From the NCBI RefSeq assembly GCF_011947285.1, contig NZ_JAAOZT010000002.1, positions 744,001 through 808,000 of the forward strand: a stretch of DNA of 64,000 bases, given 5' to 3'. Under the pieces are notes generated by a model. The model was not told the DNA's origin and made no database searches. It worked only from the letters and a program-made list of their open reading frames with translations. Below, in pieces: positions 1 to 10,390 of this stretch; the stretch's first letter is position 1, and each line of letters opens with the position of its first letter. Position numbers and translations under genes: made by a program. This DNA is from Glaciimonas immobilis. Lineage in GTDB: Bacteria > Pseudomonadota > Gammaproteobacteria > Burkholderiales > Burkholderiaceae_D.

Positions 1-286
1 TGCAGTCAAGGTGCCGGTATTAGCTAATATCACCGAATTCGGCTCTACACCTTTGTTTACATTAGAAGAATTGAAGTCAGCCGATGTCGGCTTGGTCCTG
101 TATCCATTGTCTGCCTTCCGCGCAATGAACAAGGCCGCTGAAAACGTCTACAACGCAATCCGCCGCGACGGCACGCAAAAGAACGTGGTCGATACCATGC
201 AAACGCGCATGGAATTGTATGACCGGATCAATTACCACGATTTTGAGCAGCATCTGGATGCCTTGTTTGCGGCCCAGAAAAAATAA
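1..286 (+). CDS. prpB: 2-methylisocitrate lyase, C-terminal part (partial)
   Basis: This is the 3' end of a gene that begins before the window; the reading frame is open from base 2. The peptide starts with a [17 protein letters not shown]-like stretch, characteristic of the C-terminal third of PrpB. PrpB is a cytosolic lyase of the isocitrate lyase/PEP mutase superfamily that splits 2-methylisocitrate into pyruvate and succinate, the last step of the 2-methylcitrate cycle. The 56-bp gap to prpC and the following acnD-prpF fix the identity by context. The catalytic KKCGH-type loop lies upstream and cannot be seen. Confidence 0.93.
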   Translation, partial: AVKVPVLANITEFGSTPLFTLEELKSADVGLVLYPLSAFRAMNKAAENVYNAIRRDGTQKNVVDTMQTRMELYDRINYHDFEQHLDALFAAQKK

Positions 287-342
287 TCCAGCACAATAAG
301 AACGACTGATCACTTTCAATATTTTCTATCAGGATACAAAAA

Positions 343-1494
343 ATGAGTGAAGCCCAAATAACCCCTTTCAAGCCAAAAAAATCCGTAGCGCTGTCCGGCG
401 TGACCGCTGGTAATACTGCGCTATGTTCGGTCGGCAAAACTGGCAATGATTTGCATTACCGTGGTTACGACATCCTGGATATCGCAGGAACCTGCGAATT
501 CGAAGAAATTGCCTATTTACTCGTCCACGGCAAGTTGCCAACAGCGGCCGAACTAAAGGGTTACAAAGCCAAACTAAAATCCATGCGCGGCTTGCCAGCC
601 AGCGTCAAGGCCGCGCTTGAAGCGTTGCCTGCCGCATCGCACCCGATGGACGTGATGCGTACCGGCGTTTCGGTACTTGGCTGCACGTTGCCTGAGAAAG
701 ACGATCACAACGCACCGGGTGCACGCGATATCGCTGATCGCCTGATGGCATCGTTCGGCTCCATGTTGTTGTACTGGTATCACTTCAGCACCAACGGCAA
801 GCGCATCGAAGTTGAGACCGATGACGAATCTATCGGCGGTCATTTCCTGCACCTGTTGCATGGCGTGAAGCCATCTGCCGAATGGGAAAAAGCGATGCAC
901 ATTTCGCTTAATCTTTATGCAGAACATGAATTCAATGCCTCGACGTTCACCTCACGCGTGATCGCTGGCACAGGTTCGGATATCTACTCAGCAATCACCG
1001 GCGGCATCGGCGCCTTGCGCGGCCCTAAACACGGTGGCGCGAACGAAGCCGCTTTCGAAATCCAGAAGCGTTATGACAATCCGGACGAAGCAGAAGCCGA
1101 CATCCGTAAGCGCGTAGAGAACAAGGAAGTCGTGATCGGCTTCGGTCATCCGGTCTACACCGTATCGGATCCGCGTAACAAGGTCATCAAGGAAGTCGCC
1201 CGCAATTTGTCGGAAAATGCTGGTTCAACCACAATGTTTGACATCGCCGAACGTCTTGAAACCGTGATGTGGGAAGTCAAAAAAATGTTCCCTAATCTGG
1301 ACTGGTTCTCGGCCGTTTCTTACCATATGATGGGTGTACCAACTGCGATGTTTACACCGTTGTTCGTGATTTCCCGCACGTCGGGTTGGGCTGCGCATGT
1401 GATCGAGCAACGTATCGATAACAAGATTATCCGTCCATCGGCGAATTATGTCGGACCAGACGATTTAGAGTTCGTACCTATCGGCGAGCGCTAA
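343..1494 (+). CDS. prpC: 2-methylcitrate synthase
   Basis: A 383-residue citrate-synthase-family protein that condenses propionyl-CoA with oxaloacetate to 2-methylcitrate in the cytosol. The family's catalytic histidines are visible in GPKHGGANE and [13 protein letters not shown]. The catalytic aspartate region follows later in the chain. The length fits PrpC (about 385 residues) rather than the roughly 430-residue housekeeping GltA. The start at 343 follows an AGGATA ribosome-binding site. It is the second gene of a prpB-prpC-acnD-prpF cluster. No PrpR regulator is visible; it may lie upstream of the window. Confidence 0.96.
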   Translation: MSEAQITPFKPKKSVALSGVTAGNTALCSVGKTGNDLHYRGYDILDIAGTCEFEEIAYLLVHGKLPTAAELKGYKAKLKSMRGLPASVKAALEALPAASHPMDVMRTGVSVLGCTLPEKDDHNAPGARDIADRLMASFGSMLLYWYHFSTNGKRIEVETDDESIGGHFLHLLHGVKPSAEWEKAMHISLNLYAEHEFNASTFTSRVIAGTGSDIYSAITGGIGALRGPKHGGANEAAFEIQKRYDNPDEAEADIRKRVENKEVVIGFGHPVYTVSDPRNKVIKEVARNLSENAGSTTMFDIAERLETVMWEVKKMFPNLDWFSAVSYHMMGVPTAMFTPLFVISRTSGWAAHVIEQRIDNKIIRPSANYVGPDDLEFVPIGER

Positions 1495-1510
1495 TTCCCG
1501 GAGAGTCAGC

Positions 1511-1546
1511 CGCGCTGAATATGGGTTGTGTGCACAATTCAGCGCG
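1511..1546. promoter_or_regulatory. Intercistronic hairpin between prpC and acnD
   Basis: The 10-bp arms CGCGCTGAAT and ATTCAGCGCG are perfectly complementary around a 16-base loop, in the 181-bp gap between prpC and acnD. No T-run follows, so it is not a classical terminator. It could set differential mRNA stability or act as an attenuator; this is inference only. Confidence 0.5.
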
Positions 1547-1675
1547 TCTACAATTGACTCGCAGTCATGCCAATAAAACGTTCAGGAATATCTATTCTGG
1601 CTGCCTTGCAGTCCGGATGGATGCAAGACCCAGTAAAGCCTGCCCCAGATCATTTCCTTCTTCCCGGACTGAGCC

Positions 1676-4270
1676 ATGAATACAGCAAACCGCAAACCCC
1701 TTCCCGGTACCAAACTAGATTTCTTCGATACGCGGGCCGCGGTCGATGCAATCACGCCTGGCGCTTACGACAAACTGCCTTACACATCACGCGTGCTGGC
1801 CGAGAACCTCGTGCGCCGCTGCGATCCTGCGACGCTGACCGACTCCCTGAAGCAGTTCATTGAACGCAAGCGCGATCTGGACTTCCCGTGGTTTCCAGCG
1901 CGTGTCGTATGTCATGACATCCTCGGTCAGACCGCACTGGTCGATCTTGCCGGTCTGCGTGACGCTATTGCCGCACAAGGCGGTGACCCGTCGCTGGTCA
2001 ATCCGGTCGTACCAACCCAACTGGTTGTGGACCACTCGTTAGCGGTCGAGCGCGGTGGTTTCGATAAAGACGCGTTCGAAAAAAACCGCGCTATCGAAGA
2101 CCGCCGTAACGAAGATCGTTTTGACTTCATCAACTGGACCAAGAAGGCGTTCAAGAACGTCGATGTGATTCCGCCGGGCAATGGCATCCTGCACCAGATC
2201 AACCTGGAGCGCATGTCGCCAGTTGTACAAGTCAAAGACGGTATTGCATTTCCCGACACGCTGATCGGTACCGACAGCCACACACCAATGGTCGATGCGT
2301 TAGGTGTGCTTGCCATCGGCGTCGGCGGTCTGGAAGCCGAAAGCGTCATGTTAGGCCGCGCGTCCTGGATGCGTCTGCCCGACATCATCGGTGTTGCGCT
2401 GAGCGGTAAGCCGCAGCCGGGCATCACAGCGACGGATATCGTACTGGCGTTGACCGAGTTTTTGCGTGCGCAGAAGGTCGTGTCCTCTTATCTTGAGTTC
2501 TACGGTGAAGGTGCGTCTCACCTGACTCTAGGCGACCGCGCCACGATCTCGAATATGGCACCGGAGTTTGGTTCCACTGCAGCGATGTTTTACATTGATG
2601 AGCAAACTATCAAGTACCTGAAGCTCACCGGTCGTGACGACGAGCTGGTCAAATTGGTCGAACTGTATGCGAAAGAAACCGGCCTGTGGGCGGATAGCCT
2701 GAAGAACGCGGAATATGAACGCGTCATTAATTTTGACCTGTCTTCAGTTGTACGTAATATCGCTGGACCATCCAATCCGCACAGCCGCGTGCCGACCTCC
2801 GAACTGGCTGCACGTGGCATCAGTGGCAAGGTAGAGAACGAACCCGGTCTGATGCCAGACGGTGCCGTCATCATCGCCGCCATCACCAGTTGCACCAACA
2901 CCAACAATCCGCGCAACATGATTGCTGCTGGTTTGTTAGCTCGCAACGCCAACGCCCGTGGCCTGACGCGTAAGCCGTGGGTAAAAAGCTCGCTGGCACC
3001 TGGTTCCAAGACAGTTAAGCTGTATTTGGAAGAAGCCCAATTGTTGTCGGAACTAGAAACACTTGGCTTCGGTGTTGTGGCCTTTGCCTGCACCACATGC
3101 AACGGCATGAGCGGCGCGCTGGACCCGGTTATTCAGAAAGAAGTGCTGGACCGCGATCTGTACGCTACCGCTGTCCTGTCCGGAAACCGTAACTTTGACG
3201 GTCGTATTCATCCTTACGCCAAGCAAGCGTTTCTGGCTTCACCGCCATTGGTAGTGGCTTACGCGATTGCCGGTACGATTCGTTTCGACATTGAGAAAGA
3301 TGTGCTCGGACTTGACGCCGCCGGCCAACCCGTGACGCTGAAAGACATCTGGCCGTCTGACGAAGAAATCGATGCAATCGTTGCTTCTAGTGTCAAGCCG
3401 GAACAATTCCGCAAGGTGTACGAGCCGATGTTTGCCGTAGTTGCCGATAATGGCGAAAAAGTCAGCCCCCTGTACGACTGGCGCCCACAAACCACCTACA
3501 TCCGTCGTCCACCGTATTGGGAAGGCGCGTTGGCTGGGGAGCGTACGATGACAGGCATGCGTCCGTTGGCCGTATTGGGCGACAACATCACCACCGATCA
3601 TCTGTCGCCATCGAACGCCATCATGCTCGATAGCGCAGCCGGTGAGTATTTGCACAAAATGGGTTTGCCTGAGGAAGACTTTAACTCTTACGCCACCCAT
3701 CGCGGCGATCACCTGACCGCGCAGCGCGCCACCTTCGCCAATCCAACCCTGAAAAACGAAATGGTGCTGGAAAACGGCAAGGTCAAAGCAGGATCGCTGA
3801 CCCGCGTAGAGCCGGAAGGAAAAATCACCCGCATGTGGGAAGCGATTGAGGTTTACATGGAGCGCAAGCAACCGCTGATCATCATCGCCGGTGCGGACTA
3901 CGGTCAGGGTTCGTCGCGTGACTGGGCTGCCAAAGGCGTCCGTCTGGCCGGTGTTGAGGCCATCGCAGCGGAAGGTTTTGAGCGTATTCACCGTACCAAT
4001 CTGGTCGGCATGGGCGTGATGCCATTAGAGTTCAAGCCAGGCGTCAATCGTCTGACTTTGAACATCGACGGCACCGAAACCTTTGACGTGATTGGTAAAC
4101 GTACACCACGTACCACGCTGACATTGGTCATAAATCGTAAGAACGGTGAGCGATTGGAAGTGCCGGTAACCTGCCGTCTGGATACCGCAGAAGAAGTGTC
4201 GATCTACGAAGCTGGCGGCGTACTGCAACGGTTCGCTCAGGACTTTCTTGAGTCGTCGGTAGCTGCCTGA
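1676..4270 (+). CDS. acnD: Fe/S-dependent 2-methylisocitrate dehydratase
   Basis: An 864-residue aconitase-superfamily protein. The three Fe-S cluster cysteines are visible: one in SCTNTNN at about residue 405 and two in CTTCNGMSG at about 471-474. The swivel-domain motif GSSRDWAAKG is near residue 745. AcnD dehydrates 2-methylcitrate to 2-methylaconitate in organisms that use the AcnD/PrpF route instead of cofactor-free PrpD. The immediate downstream prpF supports acnD over housekeeping acnA. The start at 1676 follows a weak ribosome-binding site. Confidence 0.95.
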   Translation: MNTANRKPLPGTKLDFFDTRAAVDAITPGAYDKLPYTSRVLAENLVRRCDPATLTDSLKQFIERKRDLDFPWFPARVVCHDILGQTALVDLAGLRDAIAAQGGDPSLVNPVVPTQLVVDHSLAVERGGFDKDAFEKNRAIEDRRNEDRFDFINWTKKAFKNVDVIPPGNGILHQINLERMSPVVQVKDGIAFPDTLIGTDSHTPMVDALGVLAIGVGGLEAESVMLGRASWMRLPDIIGVALSGKPQPGITATDIVLALTEFLRAQKVVSSYLEFYGEGASHLTLGDRATISNMAPEFGSTAAMFYIDEQTIKYLKLTGRDDELVKLVELYAKETGLWADSLKNAEYERVINFDLSSVVRNIAGPSNPHSRVPTSELAARGISGKVENEPGLMPDGAVIIAAITSCTNTNNPRNMIAAGLLARNANARGLTRKPWVKSSLAPGSKTVKLYLEEAQLLSELETLGFGVVAFACTTCNGMSGALDPVIQKEVLDRDLYATAVLSGNRNFDGRIHPYAKQAFLASPPLVVAYAIAGTIRFDIEKDVLGLDAAGQPVTLKDIWPSDEEIDAIVASSVKPEQFRKVYEPMFAVVADNGEKVSPLYDWRPQTTYIRRPPYWEGALAGERTMTGMRPLAVLGDNITTDHLSPSNAIMLDSAAGEYLHKMGLPEEDFNSYATHRGDHLTAQRATFANPTLKNEMVLENGKVKAGSLTRVEPEGKITRMWEAIEVYMERKQPLIIIAGADYGQGSSRDWAAKGVRLAGVEAIAAEGFERIHRTNLVGMGVMPLEFKPGVNRLTLNIDGTETFDVIGKRTPRTTLTLVINRKNGERLEVPVTCRLDTAEEVSIYEAGGVLQRFAQDFLESSVAA

Positions 4271-4344
4271 AGTACTTTGTAGCTGCATCAAAATTGTGAT
4301 GCTGTGCGGTGCAGGAATGTGCCGCACAGACTAACCAGGACCAT

Positions 4345-5541
4345 ATGACCATGACTCACGCACCCCAGATTAAAATACCCGCCACCTACATGCGTGGCGG
4401 TACCAGCAAAGGTGTGTTTTTCCGCCTGCAAGACTTACCCGAGGCAGCGCAGGTGCCCGGCGCAGCACGCGATGCATTGTTATTACGCGTCATTGGTAGC
4501 CCAGACCCTTACGGCAAGCAGATTGATGGCATGGGTGCCGCCACCTCAAGTACCAGCAAGACAGTTATCCTATCCACAAGCGGCAAGCCCGATCACGATG
4601 TCGATTACCTGTTTGGTCAGGTCGCCATCGATAAAGCCTTTGTCGACTGGAGCGGTAACTGCGGCAATCTGTCCGCTGCGGTGGGTTCTTTTGCGATCAG
4701 TAACGGCTTGGTTGAAGCCGATCGGATTCCGCAAAACGGCATGGCGACGGTACGTATCTGGCAGGCAAATATCTCCAAAACCATCATCGCACATGTGCCC
4801 ATCACGGACGGCGCGGTGCAAGAAACCGGCGATTTCGAGTTGGATGGCGTCACGTTCCCTGCGGCGGAGGTCCAACTTGAATTTATATCCCCGGCAGCAG
4901 ATGAAGAGGGAGCTGGTGGATCAATGTTCCCTACTGGCAATCTGACTGATGAGCTTGAGGTTCCGGGTGTTGGTACGTTAACCGTCACCATGATCAATGC
5001 TGGCATTCCGACCATCTTCGTGAACGCCGAAGCTATTGGTTACACCGGCATTGAGCTACAAGACGCGATCAATGGCGATCCTAAAGCACTGGCAATGTTT
5101 GAGACTATTCGCGCCCATGGTGCAGTGCGCATGGGTCTCATCCAGCATGTCGATGAGGCCGCCAATCGGCAACACACGCCAAAGGTAGCCTTCGTCGCCA
5201 AGCCAGCTGGCTATATTTCGTCCAGTGGCAAACCGGTCGGCGCGGGTGATATCGATTTGTTGGTGCGGGCGATGTCCATGGGCAAACTGCATCACGCCAT
5301 GATGGGCACGGCAGCCGTCGCTATCGGTACTGCCGCAGCGATACCCGGCACATTGGTGAATCTTGCCGCTGGCGGTGGCGCGTTAAGTGCAGTACGTTTT
5401 GGGCATCCATCAGGTACCTTGCGGGTGGGTGCAGAAGCTAGTAAGAACAACGACGAATGGACTGTTACCAAGGCCATCATGAGCCGTAGTGCCCGGGTGT
5501 TAATGGAGGGTTGGGTCCGTGTGCCTGGAGATGCGTTCTGA
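4345..5541 (+). CDS. prpF: 2-methylaconitate cis-trans isomerase
   Basis: A PrpF-family protein (DAP-epimerase-like fold) of about 398 residues. It opens with MRGGTSKGVFF, the family's N-terminal active-site motif. It isomerises 2-methylaconitate for rehydration by aconitase and is required where AcnD replaces PrpD. The open frame extends upstream to a GTG at 4309, but the extra residues are not family-like. AGGA at 4337-4340 favours the ATG at 4345 or 4351. It is the last gene of the cluster and converges with yicC. Confidence 0.93.
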   Translation: MTMTHAPQIKIPATYMRGGTSKGVFFRLQDLPEAAQVPGAARDALLLRVIGSPDPYGKQIDGMGAATSSTSKTVILSTSGKPDHDVDYLFGQVAIDKAFVDWSGNCGNLSAAVGSFAISNGLVEADRIPQNGMATVRIWQANISKTIIAHVPITDGAVQETGDFELDGVTFPAAEVQLEFISPAADEEGAGGSMFPTGNLTDELEVPGVGTLTVTMINAGIPTIFVNAEAIGYTGIELQDAINGDPKALAMFETIRAHGAVRMGLIQHVDEAANRQHTPKVAFVAKPAGYISSSGKPVGAGDIDLLVRAMSMGKLHHAMMGTAAVAIGTAAAIPGTLVNLAAGGGALSAVRFGHPSGTLRVGAEASKNNDEWTVTKAIMSRSARVLMEGWVRVPGDAF

Positions 5542-5584
5542 AATTGGAATGTTACGCAGGGTGTGCCTGCGTGAATCAACTTGT

Positions 5585-5628
5585 GGGGTAAACCGTAAGG
5601 CAATGCATTCGCCTTTGCGCTTTACCCC
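5585..5628. other. Hairpin between convergent prpF and yicC
   Basis: GGGGTAAA and TTTACCCC pair as outer arms, and AAGGC with GCCTT as inner arms, in the gap between the convergent prpF and yicC genes. It lacks a T-tract but is well placed for transcription termination or RNA end protection. A short repeat of ACAAGTTGTGAT follows at about 5640-5663. Confidence 0.45.
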
Positions 5629-5783
5629 GCAAGCATATATACAAGTTGTGATACACAAGTTGTGATGCGGCTTTATTGCACATGACAGCATTAAAGCGCC
5701 TGTGATTCAGCGCTAAACGCTGGCTGACAGCGTAGGGCGTTATACATCATCTTAAATTACCTTAAGCGACGACGTTTTAACGC

Positions 5784-6719
5784 TTACTCCAAATTTTGTA
5801 CCTGTTCCCGCATTTGATCAATCAACAATTTCAACTCCATAGAAGCGTCTGCTAACTCTTTGATCGCGGCTTTTGAGCCAACCGTGTTCGCCTCACGATT
5901 TAGTTCCTGCATCATGAAATCAAGACGTTTGCCAACCTGGCCACCTTTTTTGAGAATATGCCGGGTTTCGGTTAAATGTGCGCCTAGCCGTGACAACTCT
6001 TCAGCGATATCAATGCGAATACCGTAAAGAGTGACCTCTTGCCGGATTCTGTCCATTGCTTCATCCCGCGATAAACCAGAAGTCTGCGCCGTTGTCTGAC
6101 CCGCGTTAGCGCCAGAATCCGGTTGCGCAAAGCCTAACGCCTCCTGCATGCGTGCAATCGCTTTCTGCTGGAATTGTGCGATAACCAGTGGAACCAGTGG
6201 CGTGATGCGCTGAACGATAATTTCCATCGCATCAATGCGCGCCACGAGCGTCGCCGTTAGCGCAGCGCCTTCTCGGGCGCGTGAGTCAACAAAAGCGGCG
6301 AGGGCAATTGCCATTGTCGCCTGCACGTCAGCATGCAACGTGTCCTGACTAATTACGATTTCCTCGATCACGCCCGGCCAGCGTAGCAATTCTCCAACAG
6401 AAAGTGGACTTGCCTCACCAAATTGCTTTTGTACTGTATTTTGCAGTTCGGCTAAAGAAGCCAACAAGGTGGTATTGAGTGCTTGCGTGTTCTCGTTGCC
6501 CGCTTTGCGTCCAAAACTTAGACGACATTCGACTTTACCGCGACTGATATGCGCCATAATCGCCTCCCGCAACGCTGGCTCAAGTGCTCTGAGGTCGTCG
6601 TTAATACGGAATTGCAAATCTAAAAAACGTGAGTTGACGCTTTTTAGTTCAATGGTGATGGTGCCTGCGGTGCTTTGAGCGGTATTGACGGCATAGCCGG
6701 TCATGCTACAGATAGTCAA
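5784..6719 (-). CDS. yicC: YicC family endoribonuclease
   Basis: A 311-residue protein with both YicC landmarks: the N-terminal SMTGYA motif, and a C-terminal DUF1732 region containing GGQVGKRLDFMMQELNRE. YicC proteins are conserved cytosolic endoribonucleases linked to small-RNA turnover and stationary phase. It is divergent from the kinase gene with a 104-bp intergenic region. The length and both domains are complete. The start is set by the family's MTxCSMTGYA opening. Confidence 0.93.
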   Translation of the reverse strand: MTICSMTGYAVNTAQSTAGTITIELKSVNSRFLDLQFRINDDLRALEPALREAIMAHISRGKVECRLSFGRKAGNENTQALNTTLLASLAELQNTVQKQFGEASPLSVGELLRWPGVIEEIVISQDTLHADVQATMAIALAAFVDSRAREGAALTATLVARIDAMEIIVQRITPLVPLVIAQFQQKAIARMQEALGFAQPDSGANAGQTTAQTSGLSRDEAMDRIRQEVTLYGIRIDIAEELSRLGAHLTETRHILKKGGQVGKRLDFMMQELNREANTVGSKAAIKELADASMELKLLIDQMREQVQNLE

Positions 6720-6823
6720 AATATGGTCCTTTTTGATTCTTGTTTACAATTTTACGAATTATCAAGACAATCTCAGGCAAGTAGCAAATTGCTGGCTTAA
6801 ACCAATCAAGGAACAAGGATAGT

Positions 6824-7846
6824 ATGGCAGCACAAACCAATGCCCCACTGCCTGACGGACTGAAGCTTGCTGGATATCGCATTGTAAAGAAAATTGCTTC
6901 CGGTGGGTTCAGTATTGTCTATCTTGCTTATGACGAGGAGGGTAATGCCGTCGCCATAAAAGAATATCTGCCGAGTTCGCTGGCCTTGCGCCAGTGGGGT
7001 GAGTTGGCGCCCGCAATTCCGCCAGAAAATTTACCGATATTCCGGATTGGTCTGAAATGTTTTTTTGAGGAAGGGCGGGCACTCGCCCATATTTCCCATC
7101 CCAACGTCGTTAGTGTGCTGAATTTTTTTCGCGCAAATGAGACCGTTTATATGGTGATGGCGTATGAGTCCGGGCGCTCTTTGCAGGAGCATATTTTGCG
7201 GCGTCGGGACCGTGGCGAAAAGCCGCTGGTTTCCGAAAAATTTATTCGTGAAATGTTTCGTCAGGTGATGAATGGCTTGCGCGAAGTGCATACACACAAG
7301 CTGCTTCATCTGGATATCAAGCCAGCGAATATCTATTTGCGCGCAGACGGCACGCCCATTTTGCTGGATTTTGGTGCTGCCCGTCAGACGTTACGTACCG
7401 ATTCTCCTAAGTTATATCCCATGTACACGCCCGGTTTTGCGCCTGCCGAGTTATACGAGAAGAATGGCAATCTAGGCCCCTGGACTGATATATATAGTAT
7501 CGGCGCGTCCATCTTTGCCTGCATGGCCGGCGCACCACCGCAACCAGTGGATCAGCGCAAAATTGACGATAAAATGGAAAGCCATTTCCGCACTCTAAGC
7601 GATATATATTCCGTCGAATTAATTCAATTGGTTCGGTGGAGCTTGATGATTGATCCATTGCAACGTCCGCAAAGTGTGTTTGCATTGCAGCGGGCGCTCA
7701 TGGCACCAGCGCAGATAGAGAAAGTAGGGAGTTGGAAACGGGTTTGGCGCAAATTACGCGCCACATTCTTCTCCCCCTTAAAATTGCGGCAATTTCGCCG
7801 TTCGGCACCGGCTGTAGGCGATACTATTCAGGAAAATACGCAATGA
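6824..7846 (+). CDS. Serine/threonine protein kinase
   Basis: A 340-residue Hanks-type kinase. The glycine-rich loop ASGGFSIVYLA is at about residues 25-35, the VAIK lysine at about 48, the catalytic loop LLHLDIKPANIYL at about 161-173 (HLD replacing HRD) and the DFGAAR metal-binding motif at about 180. No transmembrane helix or extracellular sensor is visible, so it should be cytosolic. The next gene is a PP2C phosphatase (frameshifted here), giving a kinase/phosphatase pair upstream of rph, an arrangement seen in related bacteria. Substrates are unknown. Confidence 0.9.
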   Translation: MAAQTNAPLPDGLKLAGYRIVKKIASGGFSIVYLAYDEEGNAVAIKEYLPSSLALRQWGELAPAIPPENLPIFRIGLKCFFEEGRALAHISHPNVVSVLNFFRANETVYMVMAYESGRSLQEHILRRRDRGEKPLVSEKFIREMFRQVMNGLREVHTHKLLHLDIKPANIYLRADGTPILLDFGAARQTLRTDSPKLYPMYTPGFAPAELYEKNGNLGPWTDIYSIGASIFACMAGAPPQPVDQRKIDDKMESHFRTLSDIYSVELIQLVRWSLMIDPLQRPQSVFALQRALMAPAQIEKVGSWKRVWRKLRATFFSPLKLRQFRRSAPAVGDTIQENTQ

Positions 7847-7977
7847 TGGTCGCAACGAAGGGGCTTGAACCCAGACGCCCCGGTTACCGTCGGAGACCGC
7901 CCATTTGGTATTAGTTGTTTGATCGTCTGTTTGCACACTGCGCTTCGGCGCTTCTCTTATCAACCAAACGAGCGCGC

Positions 7978-8956
7978 ATGCGATTTTCAGTTTATCAAGA
8001 AAGCAATATTGGTGGACGCAAGGTCAATCAGGACAGGATGGGATATAGCTTCACGCGTGAAGCTTTGTTACTGTTATTAACCGATGGCATGGGGGACACT
8101 TACACGGCGAAATCGCCGCCAGCATTACCATGCACACCATCGGAACGTTATTCAAAAAAACCGCGCAACCTTATATCAAAAATCCGGACCTGTTTCTTAA
8201 AGAAAGCTTCCTCGCCGCGCACATGGCAATTCATAACTATTGCGAGGCGCACAATTTACCCGAGACCCCGCGCACCACAGTCGTCGCCTGCCTGATTCAA
8301 CATAACAGCGCTTCCTGGGCGCATTGCGGAGACTCACGCCTGTATTGGATGCGGCGCGGCCGAATTCGCGAGCGCACCCGGGATCACTCGCGTATCGAGA
8401 TGCTGATTGCGCTGGGCAAAGCCGACCCAGCAAAGCGTGCCACACATCCCGATCGGAATAAGTTGTTCAACTGCTTGGGAGCAGATCAAGTACCGAAGGT
8501 TGAATTGTCCCGGCCTGTTAGCTTGCAAGCGGGTGATGTCATGCTACTTTGCTCGGATGGGTTATGGTCCATGTTACCCGACCATGAGTTGGTGAAATTT
8601 TTTCAAAATGACATTATTTCTAACGTAATTCCAGCGTTGATTCGCAGCGCCGTCAGCATTGCCGGTAAAAGAAGCGATAATGTCACCGCGTTGGCGATGT
8701 TGTGGGAAGGCACTGGCAATGCCGATGCACAATCAACTTACACGCCCTCAACAGGAATATTGACAGATGCCTTGCCAAAGGCTCGCTTGCCGACGACAAT
8801 TCTGTCCTCGGAAAATGCTTCCTCCTCAATAGCCCACGCCAACGACATCCTAAATGATGCCGAGATTGCAAAGCGACAGAAGAAATCCGGGGCGCTATGG
8901 AACAATCTGCGGCAGCGATCAGTAGCCTCGTTTCCCAAAATATTACCAAGGAATAA
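7978..8956 (+). pseudogene. PP2C family protein phosphatase with two homopolymer frameshifts
   Basis: The first frame gives MRFSVYQESNIGG, VNQD and LLTDGMG, then breaks. Adding one G to the run at 8091-8095 restores LLTDGMGGHLHGEIAAS and joins the long downstream frame with CGDSRLYWMR, LLCSDGLWSMLPD and GKRSDNVTALA, the PP2C metal-binding motifs. Adding one A at 8870-8872 changes the C-terminus to an IAKATEEIRGAMEQ-like helix ending at a TAA (8954-8956), two bases before rph. As given, no single frame encodes the enzyme. It may be a true pseudogene, a slippage-controlled gene or a sequencing artefact; two separate homopolymer losses favour the artefact. The expected role is reversal of the upstream kinase. 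Confidence 0.85.
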
Positions 8957-8958
8957 CA

Positions 8959-9705
8959 ATGCTTTCTGCATCAAATATAATTTCTCGTCCCAGTGGCCGT
9001 GCCGCAGACGCCTTGCGCGCGGTGCGCCTCACCCGTAATTACACCAAGCATGCTGAAGGCTCCGTGTTGATTGAATTTGGCGATACCAAAGTCATCTGCA
9101 CGGCAAGCCTGTCCGATAAAGTCCCTGGCTTTCTAAAAGGCAAGGGGCAGGGCTGGTTAACGGCGGAGTACGGCATGCTGCCGCGTTCCACTAACACCCG
9201 CATGGATCGTGAAGCCGCACGCGGCAAACAATCAGGTCGCACGCAAGAGATACAGCGGCTGATCGGTCGTTCTTTGCGCGCTGCATTCGATCTCGAAGCA
9301 TTCGGCGAGCGAACCTTGCATCTCGATTGCGATGTCATTCAGGCCGATGGCGGAACCCGGACAGCGGCGATCACCGGTGCAATGGTGGCGGCGTACGACG
9401 CATTTTCTACGCTGGTTGACAGTAAAGTGATCGCCGCGATGCCGCTGAAAAATTTTGTTGCTGCAATTTCGGTCGGCGTGGTTCAGGGCTCGCCGGTACT
9501 GGATCTGGATTATCTGGAAGACTCCGGCTGCGACACCGACATGAATGTGGTAATGACCGATGCTGGTCATTTCATTGAAGTGCAAGGCACAGCAGAGGGC
9601 GTCGCATTTGATCGCTCAGCGTTGAATAGCTTGCTGGATCTGGCGCAAAACGGTATCGGCCAGTTAATCGCCATGCAGCGCGAAGTGTTGGGCTTGGCCG
9701 CATAA
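8959..9705 (+). CDS. rph: Ribonuclease PH
   Basis: A 248-residue phosphorolytic 3'-5' exoribonuclease that trims tRNA 3' ends. It shows the RNase PH signature [11 protein letters not shown], the [14 protein letters not shown] core and [18 protein letters not shown]. The start at 8959 follows AAGGA at 8948-8952. It sits two bases after the restored PP2C stop, implying translational coupling. Full family length. Confidence 0.97.
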   Translation: MLSASNIISRPSGRAADALRAVRLTRNYTKHAEGSVLIEFGDTKVICTASLSDKVPGFLKGKGQGWLTAEYGMLPRSTNTRMDREAARGKQSGRTQEIQRLIGRSLRAAFDLEAFGERTLHLDCDVIQADGGTRTAAITGAMVAAYDAFSTLVDSKVIAAMPLKNFVAAISVGVVQGSPVLDLDYLEDSGCDTDMNVVMTDAGHFIEVQGTAEGVAFDRSALNSLLDLAQNGIGQLIAMQREVLGLAA

Positions 9706-9805
9706 GAGGGCGAGGGCTTCAACCCACAAAATCGCTCTCTGGTAACCTATGTCGTTCAGCGGTGCGAGCGCATCGCTTTCTCCCTTTTACTTTTTGCCAC
9801 TATTT

Positions 9806-10390
9806 ATGTCACGTCCACTAGTTTTAGCCTCCAATAACGCTGGAAAATTAAAAGAATTTGGGCAATTACTCGCGCAAGTGGGGTTCGACGTGCATCCGCA
9901 AGGCGAATTTAACGTCCCTGAAGCGGATGAGCCTTATTTTACTTTTGTCGAAAATGCACTAACAAAGGCGCGCCATGCCGCCCGCTTTACGGGTTTGCCC
10001 GCTTTGGCTGATGATTCTGGCGTTTGCGTTAATGCATTGCACGGCGCGCCCGGTGTTCTATCGGCGCGTTACGCTGGCGAACCCAAATCCGATGCAGAAA
10101 ACAATCGCAAGTTGATAGCAGACCTCGCTGCGCATGACGACAAATCGGCTTATTATTATTGCGTACTCGTATATGTTCGTCACGCCGATGATCCACAGCC
10201 AATTATCGCAGATGGCAGTTGGCACGGAGAAATCATTGCAACCCCGCGCGGCGCGGCAGGCTTTGGCTATGATGCGCATTTTTTGTTATCCGAACTTGGA
10301 AAAACCGCCGCTGAACTAACATCCGCCGAAAAAAATACCCTCTCACATCGCGGTCAGGCGTTACGTGGTTTAATTAAAAAATTCCAATGA
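9806..10390 (+). CDS. rdgB: XTP/dITP pyrophosphatase, RdgB/HAM1 family
   Basis: Cytosolic house-cleaning enzyme that hydrolyses non-canonical purine triphosphates (dITP, XTP) to monophosphates. Motifs seen: LASNNAGKLKEF near the start, ADDSGVCVNALHGAPG, SARYAG and a C-terminal SHRGQALRGL. The ATG at 9806 is chosen because the family begins just before LVLASNN; the open frame extends 19 residues upstream without similarity. The stop overlaps the hemW start (ATGA at 10387-10390), indicating coupling. Confidence 0.95.
   Translation: MSRPLVLASNNAGKLKEFGQLLAQVGFDVHPQGEFNVPEADEPYFTFVENALTKARHAARFTGLPALADDSGVCVNALHGAPGVLSARYAGEPKSDAENNRKLIADLAAHDDKSAYYYCVLVYVRHADDPQPIIADGSWHGEIIATPRGAAGFGYDAHFLLSELGKTAAELTSAEKNTLSHRGQALRGLIKKFQ

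Noticed and set aside
3239-3991. 250-codon minus-strand open frame inside acnD
   Set aside because: It lies wholly antisense to a well-conserved aconitase-family gene and has no recognisable motifs; a shadow of the real frame.
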